Source of the DNA: an uncultured Aquimarina sp.
GTDB lineage: Bacteria; Bacteroidota; Bacteroidia; Flavobacteriales; Flavobacteriaceae
Length of the DNA stretch: 64,000 nt
Reading direction: 5' to 3'
NCBI GenBank assembly: GCA_947497175.1
Contig: CANMFM010000007.1
Location: forward strand, 124,001 to 188,000
Shown in pieces: positions 27,047 to 35,673 of this stretch (its first letter is position 1; the number at the start of each line of letters is the position of its first letter). Made by a program: the position numbers and the translations under genes. The notes under the pieces are model-generated. The model worked only from the letters and a program-made list of their open reading frames with translations. It made no database searches and was not told where the DNA came from.

Positions 27047-27944
27047 AACACGTCTTTTGGTATGCTTTTTTATCTTGATAGGATTTGGGATATCTATCAA
27101 TGCACAAGATTTATTAGAAACTTTAGAAAATGAATATCCGGATACGCCTCAATATGAATTTGCGACTTTTAAGGCGAGTAGAATTTCGATAGGGCATTCT
27201 ATAGAAACGCGAAAAAAAGGCGTGTTAGAAATTCAGGCTTTTAATAGATTTTGGAATATCCCGAATTATAGAGCACAAAGCTTTGTAGCAGATAAACTCA
27301 GTGCTCGATTGGCATTAGAATATGGTATTTCAGATCGATTAACTTTTGGGGCAGGGGGGAGCACTCTTGACGGGATTTTTGATGGGTTTTTAAAATATAA
27401 ACTCATACAACAGCGAAGCGATGGTAAAGGATCTCCCCTGAGTATCACGCTTTTTCAGAATGGATCCTATCGCAGTAAGCGCAATCAACCTTTTCCTGAT
27501 GTAAATAGGTTTGATGAGTTTAGTGATAAATTAGCCTTTACAAGCCAGTTGCTTATTGCTCGTAAGTTTACACCTCAATTTTCTGTGCAAGTTTCACCGA
27601 CATATATCCATAGAAGTTCTTCTGTTTTTGGCGAAGACCCAAATAATCAGTTTGCAATAGGACTAGGAGGCCGTTATAAACTAGGGGGTCATGTATCAGT
27701 TGTATCAGAGTATTACTATGTAATTAACCCATTAAAATCTATCGATACGTACGACGCCTTTTCTTTAGGAGTAAATTGGGAACTGAGCGATGTGATGCTA
27801 CAGTTTCAATTGACCAATACCAGAGCTATGGTCGAGGATGCTTTTATTACACAAACGCCAAACAACTTTAACTTTAAAGATGGAAACTTTGTATTTGGGT
27901 TTAATGCCATTTTTGTTTTGCATCTTAGTCAAAAGAAACCATAG
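27036..27944 (+). CDS. DUF5777 family beta-barrel protein (copy B)
   Basis: I choose the ATG at 27036 (MKNKTRLLVCFFILIG) because it gives a clean signal peptide ending SINAQ; 302 residues. It overlaps the YceI gene by 11 bases. The signature TFKASRISIGHSIETRKKG matches copy A at 17771-18673. Likely an outer membrane barrel of unknown function. Confidence 0.8.
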   Translation: MKNKTRLLVCFFILIGFGISINAQDLLETLENEYPDTPQYEFATFKASRISIGHSIETRKKGVLEIQAFNRFWNIPNYRAQSFVADKLSARLALEYGISDRLTFGAGGSTLDGIFDGFLKYKLIQQRSDGKGSPLSITLFQNGSYRSKRNQPFPDVNRFDEFSDKLAFTSQLLIARKFTPQFSVQVSPTYIHRSSSVFGEDPNNQFAIGLGGRYKLGGHVSVVSEYYYVINPLKSIDTYDAFSLGVNWELSDVMLQFQLTNTRAMVEDAFITQTPNNFNFKDGNFVFGFNAIFVLHLSQKKP

Positions 27945-28344
27945 AAGTTCTAATTTTATCATTCGTTTTGAATGTTTCTGAAAAACAATTGCTATAATTT
28001 AAATGATCACCTATACATATAACCTGTATAAATCAGAGATGATATTTAGTACAGTAAAATTGTAACTATCGTATTATGTTTTCGTCTTTAACGTAATAAA
28101 TTATACTAACTTAAATGCTATCTAAAGGGTGGATAAAAAAGCCGTCAAATTGAATGATTTTTTATAGTAACCTCTCGTCACTGCTCGAGATAATATGAGA
28201 AAAATTGTATTGATCCTTAGACATACTAAGGATGACAAGGCTTTTGATTGAAAATTGACGGTCTTCGATATAATTTCCTATCGAAAATCACTTTGACTGA
28301 CGTAAATTTTATTGCCCCGGACTCAGATTAATAACAGCAACATT
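27945..28344. other. Non-coding gap with dispersed repeat
   Basis: From about 28136 a repeat beginning AAAAGCCGTCAAATTG and continuing through GAGAAAAATTGTATTGATCC is present. No gene is seen here. Confidence 0.5.
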
Positions 28345-29052
28345 ATGAAACCAGGCTTCTTCTTTCTATTTATCATCTGTAATCTTGCAGGTGCAAACAT
28401 TATATACAACCTAGATGCAGATAATGAATTTATTTCTCATGAAGTAACTCATGATGAAACCACAATATTCTTAAAGCTCAGTACCACTCATGAAAAAACG
28501 ATAAAGAAGTTACTTTTTCTGGGTACTACCGTATATTTTGATGTAAAAGGAAATGAGAATAAAGATATTTATGTTAGTTATCCTTTAAAAATGGATACCT
28601 CCAGGTTCAGGAATATAAATTTTGAAAAAGAGCAGGAAGAAATAGATTTGCACGCTATACTGGAAAAAATTCCTCAAAAAGCAACATATGGAAATTTTGA
28701 CAACGTACAACAATTTCATATTTTATTGAATAATCTGAACATTAATGTTTCACTAAGTCAAAAAGATAATATAGCATTAGAACTCAACATTGCTATCCCG
28801 AAAAATAGAATTTCAGAAGAACCCTTTGACATATCAAAATTATCTATTGGTGTTGTCTCTGGGAAACTTGAAAAACCATCTCTTGACAAAGGGCGCATTG
28901 ATAAAGTTCAAAGAGGAGGAGATGGGAGTAGACCAAGTAGTGAAGTTCCTCTGAGAGAAGAAAACCGTAAACCCAGAACACAATCGTACACCATAGAACA
29001 TCAGGAAAGGTTTAAACCTGTTAACTTTTGGTTTAATCCAGGGTTAGAATAA
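28345..29052 (+). CDS. Exported protein of unknown function
   Basis: Starting at the ATG at 28345 gives 235 residues and a signal peptide (MKPGFFFLFIICNLAGAN). The body is mixed alpha/beta, followed by a basic, proline- and arginine-rich tail from about residue 185 (GGDGSRPSSEVPLREENRKPR). I do not recognise the family. It could be a periplasmic domain with an unstructured tail. Confidence 0.6.
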   Translation: MKPGFFFLFIICNLAGANIIYNLDADNEFISHEVTHDETTIFLKLSTTHEKTIKKLLFLGTTVYFDVKGNENKDIYVSYPLKMDTSRFRNINFEKEQEEIDLHAILEKIPQKATYGNFDNVQQFHILLNNLNINVSLSQKDNIALELNIAIPKNRISEEPFDISKLSIGVVSGKLEKPSLDKGRIDKVQRGGDGSRPSSEVPLREENRKPRTQSYTIEHQERFKPVNFWFNPGLE

Positions 29053-29142
29053 GTATTTATGGATATTTTTTAACGGTCAAAACTGATAAAAATCATAGAT
29101 TATCTTTGAGCATGAGCTTAGTATTGCAGCATAACTACAGGT

Positions 29143-29637
29143 ATGAAAATCTCAAAAGATATCGTTTTACGCCCCAGGTTTTTTAAGGAGTTAGATATAC
29201 CTTCAGAAAAAGCGTTAGAAGCTTTTGAGAATAAAAGTAAGACGTGTAAGGATTTTAAAGTAAGTCGTATAGATCATCATGTTTTTATACGGTTTCCAAA
29301 AAAAGAGCAACATTTTTGGTCTCCACAATTACACTTAGAAATTTATGATACCGATAAAAATAAACCCACACTAAAAGGACTTTTTGGACCGAGCCCAACG
29401 GTTTGGACCCTTTTTATGTTTCTGCACTTTATTGTAGCAGGGTTATTTACCATTGCAGGTATTTGGTTATATGTAAATATACGTTTAGATAGTCCTATAC
29501 TATTTCCGATAGTTTCTATGATCGCTCTTTTTATCACTTGGTTTGTACTTTATTTTGCAGGTCGTTTAGGAAGAGAAGCGGGTAAAAAAGAAATGCATTC
29601 GCTATATAATTTTATGAAGAACACCTTGGATATCTAA
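29143..29637 (+). CDS. Membrane protein of unknown function
   Basis: 164 residues with two membrane helices (about 85-107 and 115-137) after a soluble N-terminal half (GLFGPSPTVWTLFMF at the boundary) and a short C-terminal tail. The N-terminal part (RPRFFKELDIPSEKALEAF) is charged and resembles small flavobacterial proteins that I cannot name. No operon partner. Confidence 0.65.
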   Translation: MKISKDIVLRPRFFKELDIPSEKALEAFENKSKTCKDFKVSRIDHHVFIRFPKKEQHFWSPQLHLEIYDTDKNKPTLKGLFGPSPTVWTLFMFLHFIVAGLFTIAGIWLYVNIRLDSPILFPIVSMIALFITWFVLYFAGRLGREAGKKEMHSLYNFMKNTLDI

Positions 29638-29786
29638 AATTTGATTTTCATAAATAATATACCTTAGAAAGGCCAAATCTATGTACATCATTAGTGTCTG
29701 ACATCATTAAAGTCCTCTAATTTTAAGTACTTTTTAAACATCCTTCAGTTTGTACTAATCAAAAGTTAAACTATTATATGTTAATA

Positions 29787-29925
29787 GTAAACTACCTCAG
29801 GGCAAGCCCATGAGGCATCGGTTGAAAAATAATTTTTGATTTCGAGGCAAGCCTTGTGGCATTTAAATCTCGATTATCGAGTAAATGTATTATATTTATA
29901 AGAAGAAGCTTTCCAGTACGTATTC
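29787..29925. repeat. Direct repeat, left copy, flanking the UspA gene
   Basis: Starts GTAAACTACCTCAGG and ends with CCAGTACGTATT. Inside are GGCAAGCCCATGAGGCATC, a second GAGGCAAGCC unit, and the near-palindrome CTCGATTATCGAG. The same order is found at 30748-30872, to the right of the UspA gene. Confidence 0.75.
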
Positions 29926-29953
29926 TTTCAACCTAACGTATAGCATAACTGCC

Positions 29954-30751
29954 ATGAATACTAAAAACCACAATTCAAAATATCGTTTACTTGTCTTAAT
30001 GGATCTATCAAAAGCATCTGAAGCTGCTTTAAAAAATGCAGTACAATTAGCAAAAGTAATTAAAGGTGATGTACGGGTGCTACATGTAAAGGCTCCTGCA
30101 GATGTGGTTACCTTTGAAAATCAATTTTCGGCGATGCGCGCTATCCAGGAAGATTCGCGTAACACCCAGACAAAATTAAAAGAAGTGATTCATTCTATTG
30201 AGAAAAAGGAACGTATTTTTATTCCTTTCAAAATTGCTTATGGAAACATAAAACATGCTATTAAAGAAGAAATTTCTAAGATAAATCCTAATATTATATT
30301 ATTTGGGAAACAAAAACTTAAACTAAATAATTTATTTAATACCAATATCACCAGTTTCTTAGTCAAAGAATGCTCAACTAATGTGCTCATTGTAGGAGAG
30401 GATCATAAGTTTCATTCGTATAGCGATATTTCTTTGGGGATGTATGGAGAGGCGATAGAGCAAGAAGGTATAGAAATTATAAACGATCTTAATCAAAAAA
30501 ACTCGAACCCAATACGTTTTTTTAGTATTCGTAGCAAGAAAAACGTTGAAAAGGATACTTCAAAACAAAAAAATACTGATAAAAGAGTATCATACGTTTT
30601 TTCTGAAGGATCGAACGCATTAGATGGTATAGTTTCGTATATCTCAAGGACAAACATGCAGTTGTTCTGTATTTCGCGAAAATACAAGGTAAAAACTTCT
30701 CTTCAGCAGCTAGTGGACAAACTTGATATCCCGGTGTTAATTTTAAAGTAA
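29954..30751 (+). CDS. Universal stress protein, UspA family
   Basis: I start at the ATG at 29954 (MNTKNHNSKYRLLVLMDLSK), giving 265 residues; the longer frame extends into the upstream repeat. Two Usp-like halves are visible: the first (about 12-140) has LVLMDLSKASEAALKNAVQLAK, while the second is shorter and degenerate and ends LQQLVDKLDIPVLIL. Tandem UspA proteins of this type are common in Bacteroidetes. The gene lies precisely between two long direct repeats, its stop inside the right one. Confidence 0.8.
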   Translation: MNTKNHNSKYRLLVLMDLSKASEAALKNAVQLAKVIKGDVRVLHVKAPADVVTFENQFSAMRAIQEDSRNTQTKLKEVIHSIEKKERIFIPFKIAYGNIKHAIKEEISKINPNIILFGKQKLKLNNLFNTNITSFLVKECSTNVLIVGEDHKFHSYSDISLGMYGEAIEQEGIEIINDLNQKNSNPIRFFSIRSKKNVEKDTSKQKNTDKRVSYVFSEGSNALDGIVSYISRTNMQLFCISRKYKVKTSLQQLVDKLDIPVLILK

Positions 30752-30872
30752 ACTACCCTGGGGCAAGTCCATGAGGCATCGGTTGAAAAATAATTTTGAT
30801 TTCGAGGCAAGCCTCGGAGCATTTAAATCTCGATTATCGAGTAAAAGTATTCTGTTTGTAACCAGTACGTAT
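30748..30872. repeat. Direct repeat, right copy, flanking the UspA gene
   Basis: Starts at the last bases of the UspA gene (GTAAACTACCCTGGGG) and ends CCAGTACGTATT. It matches 29787-29925 closely, with a perfect GAGGC-AA-GCCTC palindrome. Confidence 0.75.
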
Positions 30873-30898
30873 TTATAAAACAAGTATAAAGTATAGCT

Positions 30899-31330
30899 CT
30901 ATGCGGCACTATGTTTGGATTTGGTAAGATTTTTTGCCCAAATAATCGCATCGGTTAGATTAGTAAAACTTTGTAGTTTACTTCGCATAAATAATTTTTC
31001 TAAAAGCGTATTGAGCAATCCCTTTTGGTCATAAGTAACAATACCATAACCTTTTAAAGAATAACTATATTTAAAAAAATGTAACCAATCACTGGGGACA
31101 ACAGAATATGGATAAATACGATTGGTAATGTAGACCAGGTCTTTTCCATTTTGATCATACAGACTACTTATTTCTTCCACCAATGCTTTGGCATGATCTT
31201 TCCATGTAAAAACAATGTCTTTGTGAACCTCGCCTACGACAAAGCTATCATACAGGTAAAAATCACCATAATCATAACTCAAAACCTGTATCGCCTCTAA
31301 ATAAAAAGGAGTATCTTTAATACTATTCAT
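30899..31330 (-). CDS. STAS/SpoIIAA-like hypothetical protein
   Basis: 143 residues, soluble. The central layout (KALVEEISSLYDQNGKDLVYITNRI, then KGYGIVTYDQKG and LTDAIIWAKNL) resembles small SpoIIAA-like proteins of flavobacteria whose role is unknown. No partner is seen. The assignment is by general pattern only. Confidence 0.6.
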   Translation of the reverse strand: MNSIKDTPFYLEAIQVLSYDYGDFYLYDSFVVGEVHKDIVFTWKDHAKALVEEISSLYDQNGKDLVYITNRIYPYSVVPSDWLHFFKYSYSLKGYGIVTYDQKGLLNTLLEKLFMRSKLQSFTNLTDAIIWAKNLTKSKHSAA

Positions 31331-31467
31331 GCATCAAAAATAGAGTGTAAAAAGTAAATTATATCAATTTGTTACCTAAAAAATTGATCTGTGTTCGATG
31401 AATTGAAATAATAAACGATAAAAGCACTTAAGGTCATTGTATCAATATCTTCCTTTCTAACCCTTTT

Positions 31468-31899
31468 CTATTCTATCACGGTTTCAAATTGCGACTCTTT
31501 TAGCTCCAAGAAAGTAGCGATGGCCTTCTTTTGTTGTTCTGTTGTATTTTTATTTTTAGTTCGTCGGGCAATTCCTTCAAGGTTCTCTATTGACAATGAA
31601 ACGTGCCAATTGGTTTTCATCTCCAGATCAAAAACTTTAATAGCTCCAGCTTTATGAGAATCCAAAGAACTTTGATGGCAACTACCACAAAATGTAATCA
31701 GAACGCCCCGGGTAATTTTAGAACACTCTTCAAATGATGTATTAGCAGAAATTGCTAGTTTCGAAAATTCCTCTGGATTAGCCTCGATTGAAATTACAGT
31801 CTCTTTTATTTCAGAAGTACTCTGATCTTGTATACAAGTACGTAGTGTGATAGCAACAATCACAATAGAAAACAGTATTATTTTAGTGAGATCAAACAT
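31468..31899 (-). CDS. Small c-type heme protein
   Basis: 143 residues. An N-terminal hydrophobic stretch (about 5-22) acts as signal or anchor, and a single heme c motif CGSCHQS lies at about residue 71-77. The region around it (THVSL, IARRTKNKNT, AIATFLELKE) fits a cytochrome-like helical domain (DUF-type). It could serve periplasmic electron transfer. It stands alone on the minus strand. Confidence 0.66.
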   Translation of the reverse strand: MFDLTKIILFSIVIVAITLRTCIQDQSTSEIKETVISIEANPEEFSKLAISANTSFEECSKITRGVLITFCGSCHQSSLDSHKAGAIKVFDLEMKTNWHVSLSIENLEGIARRTKNKNTTEQQKKAIATFLELKESQFETVIE

Positions 31900-32023
31900 C
31901 TTCTCCTACAAAAGAAAAATAGAATATAATATACAATATTCTTTCTTAAACTCATCTTAATTAACACAATGTATTTTACTTACGAGATACTCGGTCATAG
32001 CAGCGCCGTTAATACCGGTAAAA

Positions 32024-32455
32024 TTATATTGTGTCAACGTGTGGAAATCTTTCATCATATGCCGCTTTTAAGAGAGTAAGCTTTGTGAAGAAAGATCTAT
32101 TTTCTTTATGTGTTCTATTGTTTTTGAAATGAACAAATTTTCCCTGGGCATGAATGCTAACTCCGTTGGTTTTGTACATATAAAATTGATAATAGGGGAT
32201 GATCCAGGTAAAGTTTCTTAAGCCTTTATTTATGGTCAGAAGTATTCCTCGTGGCCTCAACTCAATACTTCCGTAGTTTAAATCTGATACTACATTCAAA
32301 TATTTGCGTAAGTTGGGACTTACATCATTTATAATCATTCTTTTGGACCCTATCCCATTCATTTTTAATGCCTGATAGAACGAGAAAGGTTTTCCAACCA
32401 GACTGCTAATGGTTTTCTTGTTTTCTTTACTACTATATGTTGTTTCTAGTATCAT
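32024..32455 (-). CDS. Hypothetical protein
   Basis: 143 residues without signal or membrane helix. I do not recognise it. The first half is basic, the second contains RPRGILLTINKGLRNFTWIIPYYQFYMY. It lies next to the duplicated small gene; a terminator for that gene lies upstream of this one. No homolog is visible in the window. Confidence 0.6.
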   Translation of the reverse strand: MILETTYSSKENKKTISSLVGKPFSFYQALKMNGIGSKRMIINDVSPNLRKYLNVVSDLNYGSIELRPRGILLTINKGLRNFTWIIPYYQFYMYKTNGVSIHAQGKFVHFKNNRTHKENRSFFTKLTLLKAAYDERFPHVDTI

Positions 32456-32465
32456 AGTGTTCTTT

Positions 32466-32514
32466 TTTTAAAAAGAATACCCTGCTAAGAATCAAAGAAA
32501 CAGGGTATTCTTAT
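32466..32514 (-). terminator. Terminator of the small duplicated gene, copy 1
   Basis: AAGAATACCCTG and CAGGGTATTCTT form a stem of 12 pairs; the minus strand continues with a T run. The homologous terminator at 44641-44685 follows copy 2. Confidence 0.75.
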
Positions 32515-32572
32515 ACGAAACAATGAAACATCATTCATCATCTATCATCTTTTTGCCTCGTTTTCAATGATA

Positions 32573-32797
32573 CTAGGCCAAATCCGGCATTCCTTTTAAT
32601 CTTTTTTCTATTCTTTTTTTCTTTGCGGTAAGGCGTTTCATTAAATCCATCAGATCAGAATCTTTTGTCTTCTTGTAGATTTCATTAATGTTTAATATTA
32701 AAGATTTTGCTTCTCTCGAAGCGGCAACACGATCACTAGTAGTCATGTTGCTCATCTTACGACCTTCAAACTCTAGGGCTTCTTTTATTAATTTCAT
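32573..32797 (-). CDS. Small basic helical protein, copy 1 of a duplicated unit
   Basis: 74 residues, nearly all helix, with many lysines; I do not recognise the family. Features: MKLIKEALEFEGRKMSNM at the start, SREAKSL, KKTKDSDLMDLMKR and KGMPDLA at the end. The paralog at 44780-45004 is almost identical over the last 60 residues but has a stop at codon 5. A palindromic operator (32907-32940) lies just upstream, and a stem-loop terminator follows. Confidence 0.72.
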   Translation of the reverse strand: MKLIKEALEFEGRKMSNMTTSDRVAASREAKSLILNINEIYKKTKDSDLMDLMKRLTAKKKRIEKRLKGMPDLA

Positions 32798-32895
32798 AGC
32801 TCAATCATATAAGATGTTCATTATAAAATTTTAAACTATCAATGTTTCTGAAAATATTGAAAGGAAAAACTTTATAGTATATCAAATTTTCATGG

Positions 32896-32903
32896 TAAAT
32901 ATA
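32896..32903 (-). promoter_or_regulatory. Candidate -7 box of the copy 1 gene
   Basis: Read on the minus strand the box is TATATTTA, three bases from the operator arm at 32907. Copy 2 has the same box with the same spacing. Confidence 0.45.
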
Positions 32904-32906
32904 CAA

Positions 32907-32940
32907 ACTGTTTAAAGTATTTAGTAAACAATTAAACAAA
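32907..32940. promoter_or_regulatory. Palindromic operator, site 1
   Basis: ACTGTTTAA (32907-32915), 16 bases, then TTAAACAAA (32932-32940). The arms are inverted copies with two mismatches. It lies upstream of the minus-strand gene at 32573-32797. Four more sites have the same 16-base spacing. Confidence 0.65.
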
Positions 32941-33011
32941 AATTAACTATTTTATGGCTCGATAAGAGATGCTAAGCAATTGATGTACGCTAGATGTAGT
33001 CATCAAGTTCT

Positions 33012-33072
33012 GAAAAGCCGTCGAGTTGAGTGGTTTTTCATAAAAAAACAGAGAAAACTATATCGATACGTT
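33012..33072. repeat. Dispersed intergenic repeat, copy 3
   Basis: GAAAAGCCGTCGAGTTGAGTGG followed by TTTTTCATA and GAGAAAACTATATCGATAC match the stretches near 24241 and 28136. Confidence 0.5.
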
Positions 33073-33230
33073 AACGTGGTCTAGATAATAAGGATTTTGC
33101 AGAAAAATTAGTATTAATCTGAAATAATAATTAAGTAATTGTATCAAGAACAAGTACTTTTTCTTATCCGGATTCTCTTTCAAAGAAAGAAATCTTGAAA
33201 AAACTAAACAAAATTATAAAGATTTAAAGT

Positions 33231-33806
33231 ATGTCTATGGGGTCAAATGAAAAAAGAAAAATGAGGATCGATTGGTTACAAAAAGCACGTGACAGCTGGA
33301 GTCATAGAGGTCATAAGCGACCTCCATTTGCAATTGAACCAAAAAAAGGGCAGCGTTCTGTATGGGATTTTCCGCGTCCTCCGATTATCGAAAAAGTAAA
33401 TAAGCTTGTGAGAGTTCAGCATAAAGAAATCCAAATCGCGCATTCTCGCAATGCCTTGGCCATACTTGAGACGGCGAGTCCACCCACGTATTATATACCC
33501 AAAGAGGATATAAATAGGAATACACTTGTGAGCATACCGAGCAAGACCTCGATGTGCGAATGGAAAGGAAACGCAGTATACTGGGCATTAAATATCATGA
33601 TTGAACATCCCGTGGCATGGTCGTATCCTAATCCTTTTCCTGAATTTGAGGACTTAAAAGATCATATAGCGTTCTATCCTCAGCGTCTTCAATGTTTTGT
33701 AGATGAGGAACGAGTAATGGCACAATCCAGTGCATTTTATGCAGGATGGATCACTACTGATTTAACCGGCCCATTTAAAGGAGAACCAGGCACAGAACAT
33801 TGGTAA
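33231..33806 (+). CDS. DUF427 domain-containing protein
   Basis: 191 residues with a central DUF427 domain (about 55-160): VRVQHKEIQIAHSRNALAILET, SPPTYYIPKEDI, MCEWKGNAVYW, FYPQRLQCFVDEERV. DUF427 proteins have been thought to be nucleotide- or nucleic-acid-related, but the reaction is unknown. The start ATG follows an AT-rich leader. It is flanked by empty DNA on both sides, and may belong to the stress or light-linked set. Confidence 0.82.
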   Translation: MSMGSNEKRKMRIDWLQKARDSWSHRGHKRPPFAIEPKKGQRSVWDFPRPPIIEKVNKLVRVQHKEIQIAHSRNALAILETASPPTYYIPKEDINRNTLVSIPSKTSMCEWKGNAVYWALNIMIEHPVAWSYPNPFPEFEDLKDHIAFYPQRLQCFVDEERVMAQSSAFYAGWITTDLTGPFKGEPGTEHW

Positions 33807-34257
33807 TCTATATATTTTTAAATCAAATCTAAGTTTTCTGATGTTTTGCTAAAGGAATAGATAGCATCTAAGAATAAAGATATGCTTATATTATGTGTTC
33901 AACAACAATATAAGGTATCAGGATGTCTGCAAAAGGGATTATAGTAAAGCCTAACGTACTTGTATTACGCATTAAACTGATCTTGTCGATGGATCCAAAT
34001 TGGCTATGGCATAAAGCGAAATTGGTACCTCATATTCTTTTTTGTTGTTCTTCTCGAAATCTTTCATTAAAAAATTAGAGCAGAATACGCTTGACCCAAA
34101 GCCGGGATACTGGCAACGTGCAAACGAATATGAAATGAGATTAAATGTAATACATATAACAATTCAGAAAACGATTACGACAATTCAAAAAATAGTTATT
34201 TTGTTTTCTTTTTAGGAATGACATATTTGGCCCTAAATTAACCTAAAGAAAAATTAA
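33807..34257. other. Non-coding gap, possible degraded coding remnants
   Basis: No intact gene. An open stretch around 34050-34215 (reading KLEQNTLDPKPGYWQRANEYE) has protein-like character but lacks a credible start, so I cannot say whether it is a remnant. A promoter-like TTTTG (34200 region) and TATTTG precede the next gene. Confidence 0.35.
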
Positions 34258-34524
34258 ATGTCTTATAAAATCGAAGAAGATAGAGGTACTAGACTATTCT
34301 TGGTCAATTGGAGTACTGTTGGAGGAGATCTCAGAATAATGCACTTTTTTGGGTTGCATAGCATACAAATAATTCCGTTATTCGCACTAATGCTATCCAA
34401 TATATGGAAGGCTACGAATAGAAATCAGGTCTTTGCTGAAACTGTTTTTGAACTCATATGTGCTTTATGGATTGGATGTGTATGCTATCAAGCTAAACAA
34501 GGAATACCACTAATACGCCATTAA
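34258..34524 (+). pseudogene. N-terminally truncated membrane protein fragment
   Basis: 88 residues. The motif LVNWSTVGGDLRIMHFFGLHSIQIIPL resembles the middle of a longer family of membrane proteins that begin with more helices and contain a 'WST..GDLR..HF.GLH..Q..PL' pattern. Here only this motif plus two helices remain, and the frame upstream has stops. It may still be expressed from an upstream promoter. It lies just before the LytS-like kinase gene, 11 bases apart. Confidence 0.45.
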
Positions 34525-34534
34525 TTAAACCATA

Positions 34535-35614
34535 ATGTTGATCAATAAAAAGAAACGCATACAATATTTAGGGTTTAATGATTTCTGGTTTACGGTTATT
34601 GGTATTTTAATCATTAGTTTAATCACAAATTACCTATTTAATGATCCATCAGAAAGAAATTCTATAATTCTGATTCTTGTGGGATGGAGCGTATCCCTGT
34701 TTTTTACAATTTGTGATTGGTTTCTTATCCGGAGTGTCATGATTTTTTTACGAAAAAAATATCCTCATTTTCGTGACGATAAAAAACGCATCATTATCTT
34801 CTTTGTAGCTATTGTAAGTATTGTAATTTTTGTAGATTTTATCGGAGGACTTTTACTATCAGGTATTTTTAACTTATTTGGTTTTAATGCTAGTCATGTT
34901 GTAAGTCTAAAAGTGCTTTTGCCTATCATTTTAATTACGGTCATGTCAATGGCAATATATGAAGCAATTTATTATTATGTACGATTAAAAAAATCAATTA
35001 GAGAAGAAGAACAAGCAAAGCAAGTTATGATTCAGGCGCAATTGGATACCTTAAGAAATCAGGCGCAACCCCATTTTTTGTTTAATAGTTTAAATACACT
35101 ACGAGATATTATTGATCAGGATTCTAAAGAAGAAGCTAAAGGTTTCGTTGATAATCTGTCTGATGTATATCGTTTTATTATCGAGTCTGGTAACTCAAAT
35201 TTAATTTCCTTAGAAAAAGAGTTGAAGTTTGCTAAAGCTTATATTTATGTTCAATCAGAACGATTTGGAGATAATTTAAAGCTGAATTGGAATGTTCCTC
35301 GGGATAAACTCGTATTGATGATCGTGCCCATGAGTTTACAACTTTTATTAGAAAATGCTATAAAACATAACATCGTTTCTAAAGCCAAACCCTTATTGAT
35401 CACTGTTACCGTTAAGAACGATACCTTAGAGGTGAGCAACAAAATTCAAGCTAAATCAACCCAAACACCATCTACAAAAATTGGATTAAAAAATATTGAA
35501 AAACGGTATCAACTTATATCAAACAAAATGCCGATTATTAATAATGTTGGGGAGTATTTTATAGTTTCTCTTCCTTTATTAAAATCACCAAAATATGCCA
35601 TGAGAAGTAACTAA
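34535..35614 (+). CDS. LytS-like histidine kinase
   Basis: 359 residues. Four membrane helices lie in the first 150 residues (e.g. 17-35, 46-68, 84-110, 125-150). The catalytic part is of His_kinase (PF06580) type: the phospho-acceptor histidine is in QAQPHFLFNSLNTLRD, and the ATP-binding region contains LLLENAIKHNI. The response regulator starts 60 bases downstream. It probably senses a signal through the membrane part and controls a regulon through that partner. Confidence 0.88.
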   Translation: MLINKKKRIQYLGFNDFWFTVIGILIISLITNYLFNDPSERNSIILILVGWSVSLFFTICDWFLIRSVMIFLRKKYPHFRDDKKRIIIFFVAIVSIVIFVDFIGGLLLSGIFNLFGFNASHVVSLKVLLPIILITVMSMAIYEAIYYYVRLKKSIREEEQAKQVMIQAQLDTLRNQAQPHFLFNSLNTLRDIIDQDSKEEAKGFVDNLSDVYRFIIESGNSNLISLEKELKFAKAYIYVQSERFGDNLKLNWNVPRDKLVLMIVPMSLQLLLENAIKHNIVSKAKPLLITVTVKNDTLEVSNKIQAKSTQTPSTKIGLKNIEKRYQLISNKMPIINNVGEYFIVSLPLLKSPKYAMRSN

Positions 35615-35673
35615 ATAGAATTGATATGATAAGGCGATTCAATCAGATAAATTAAAAAAATAACTATAAACAG

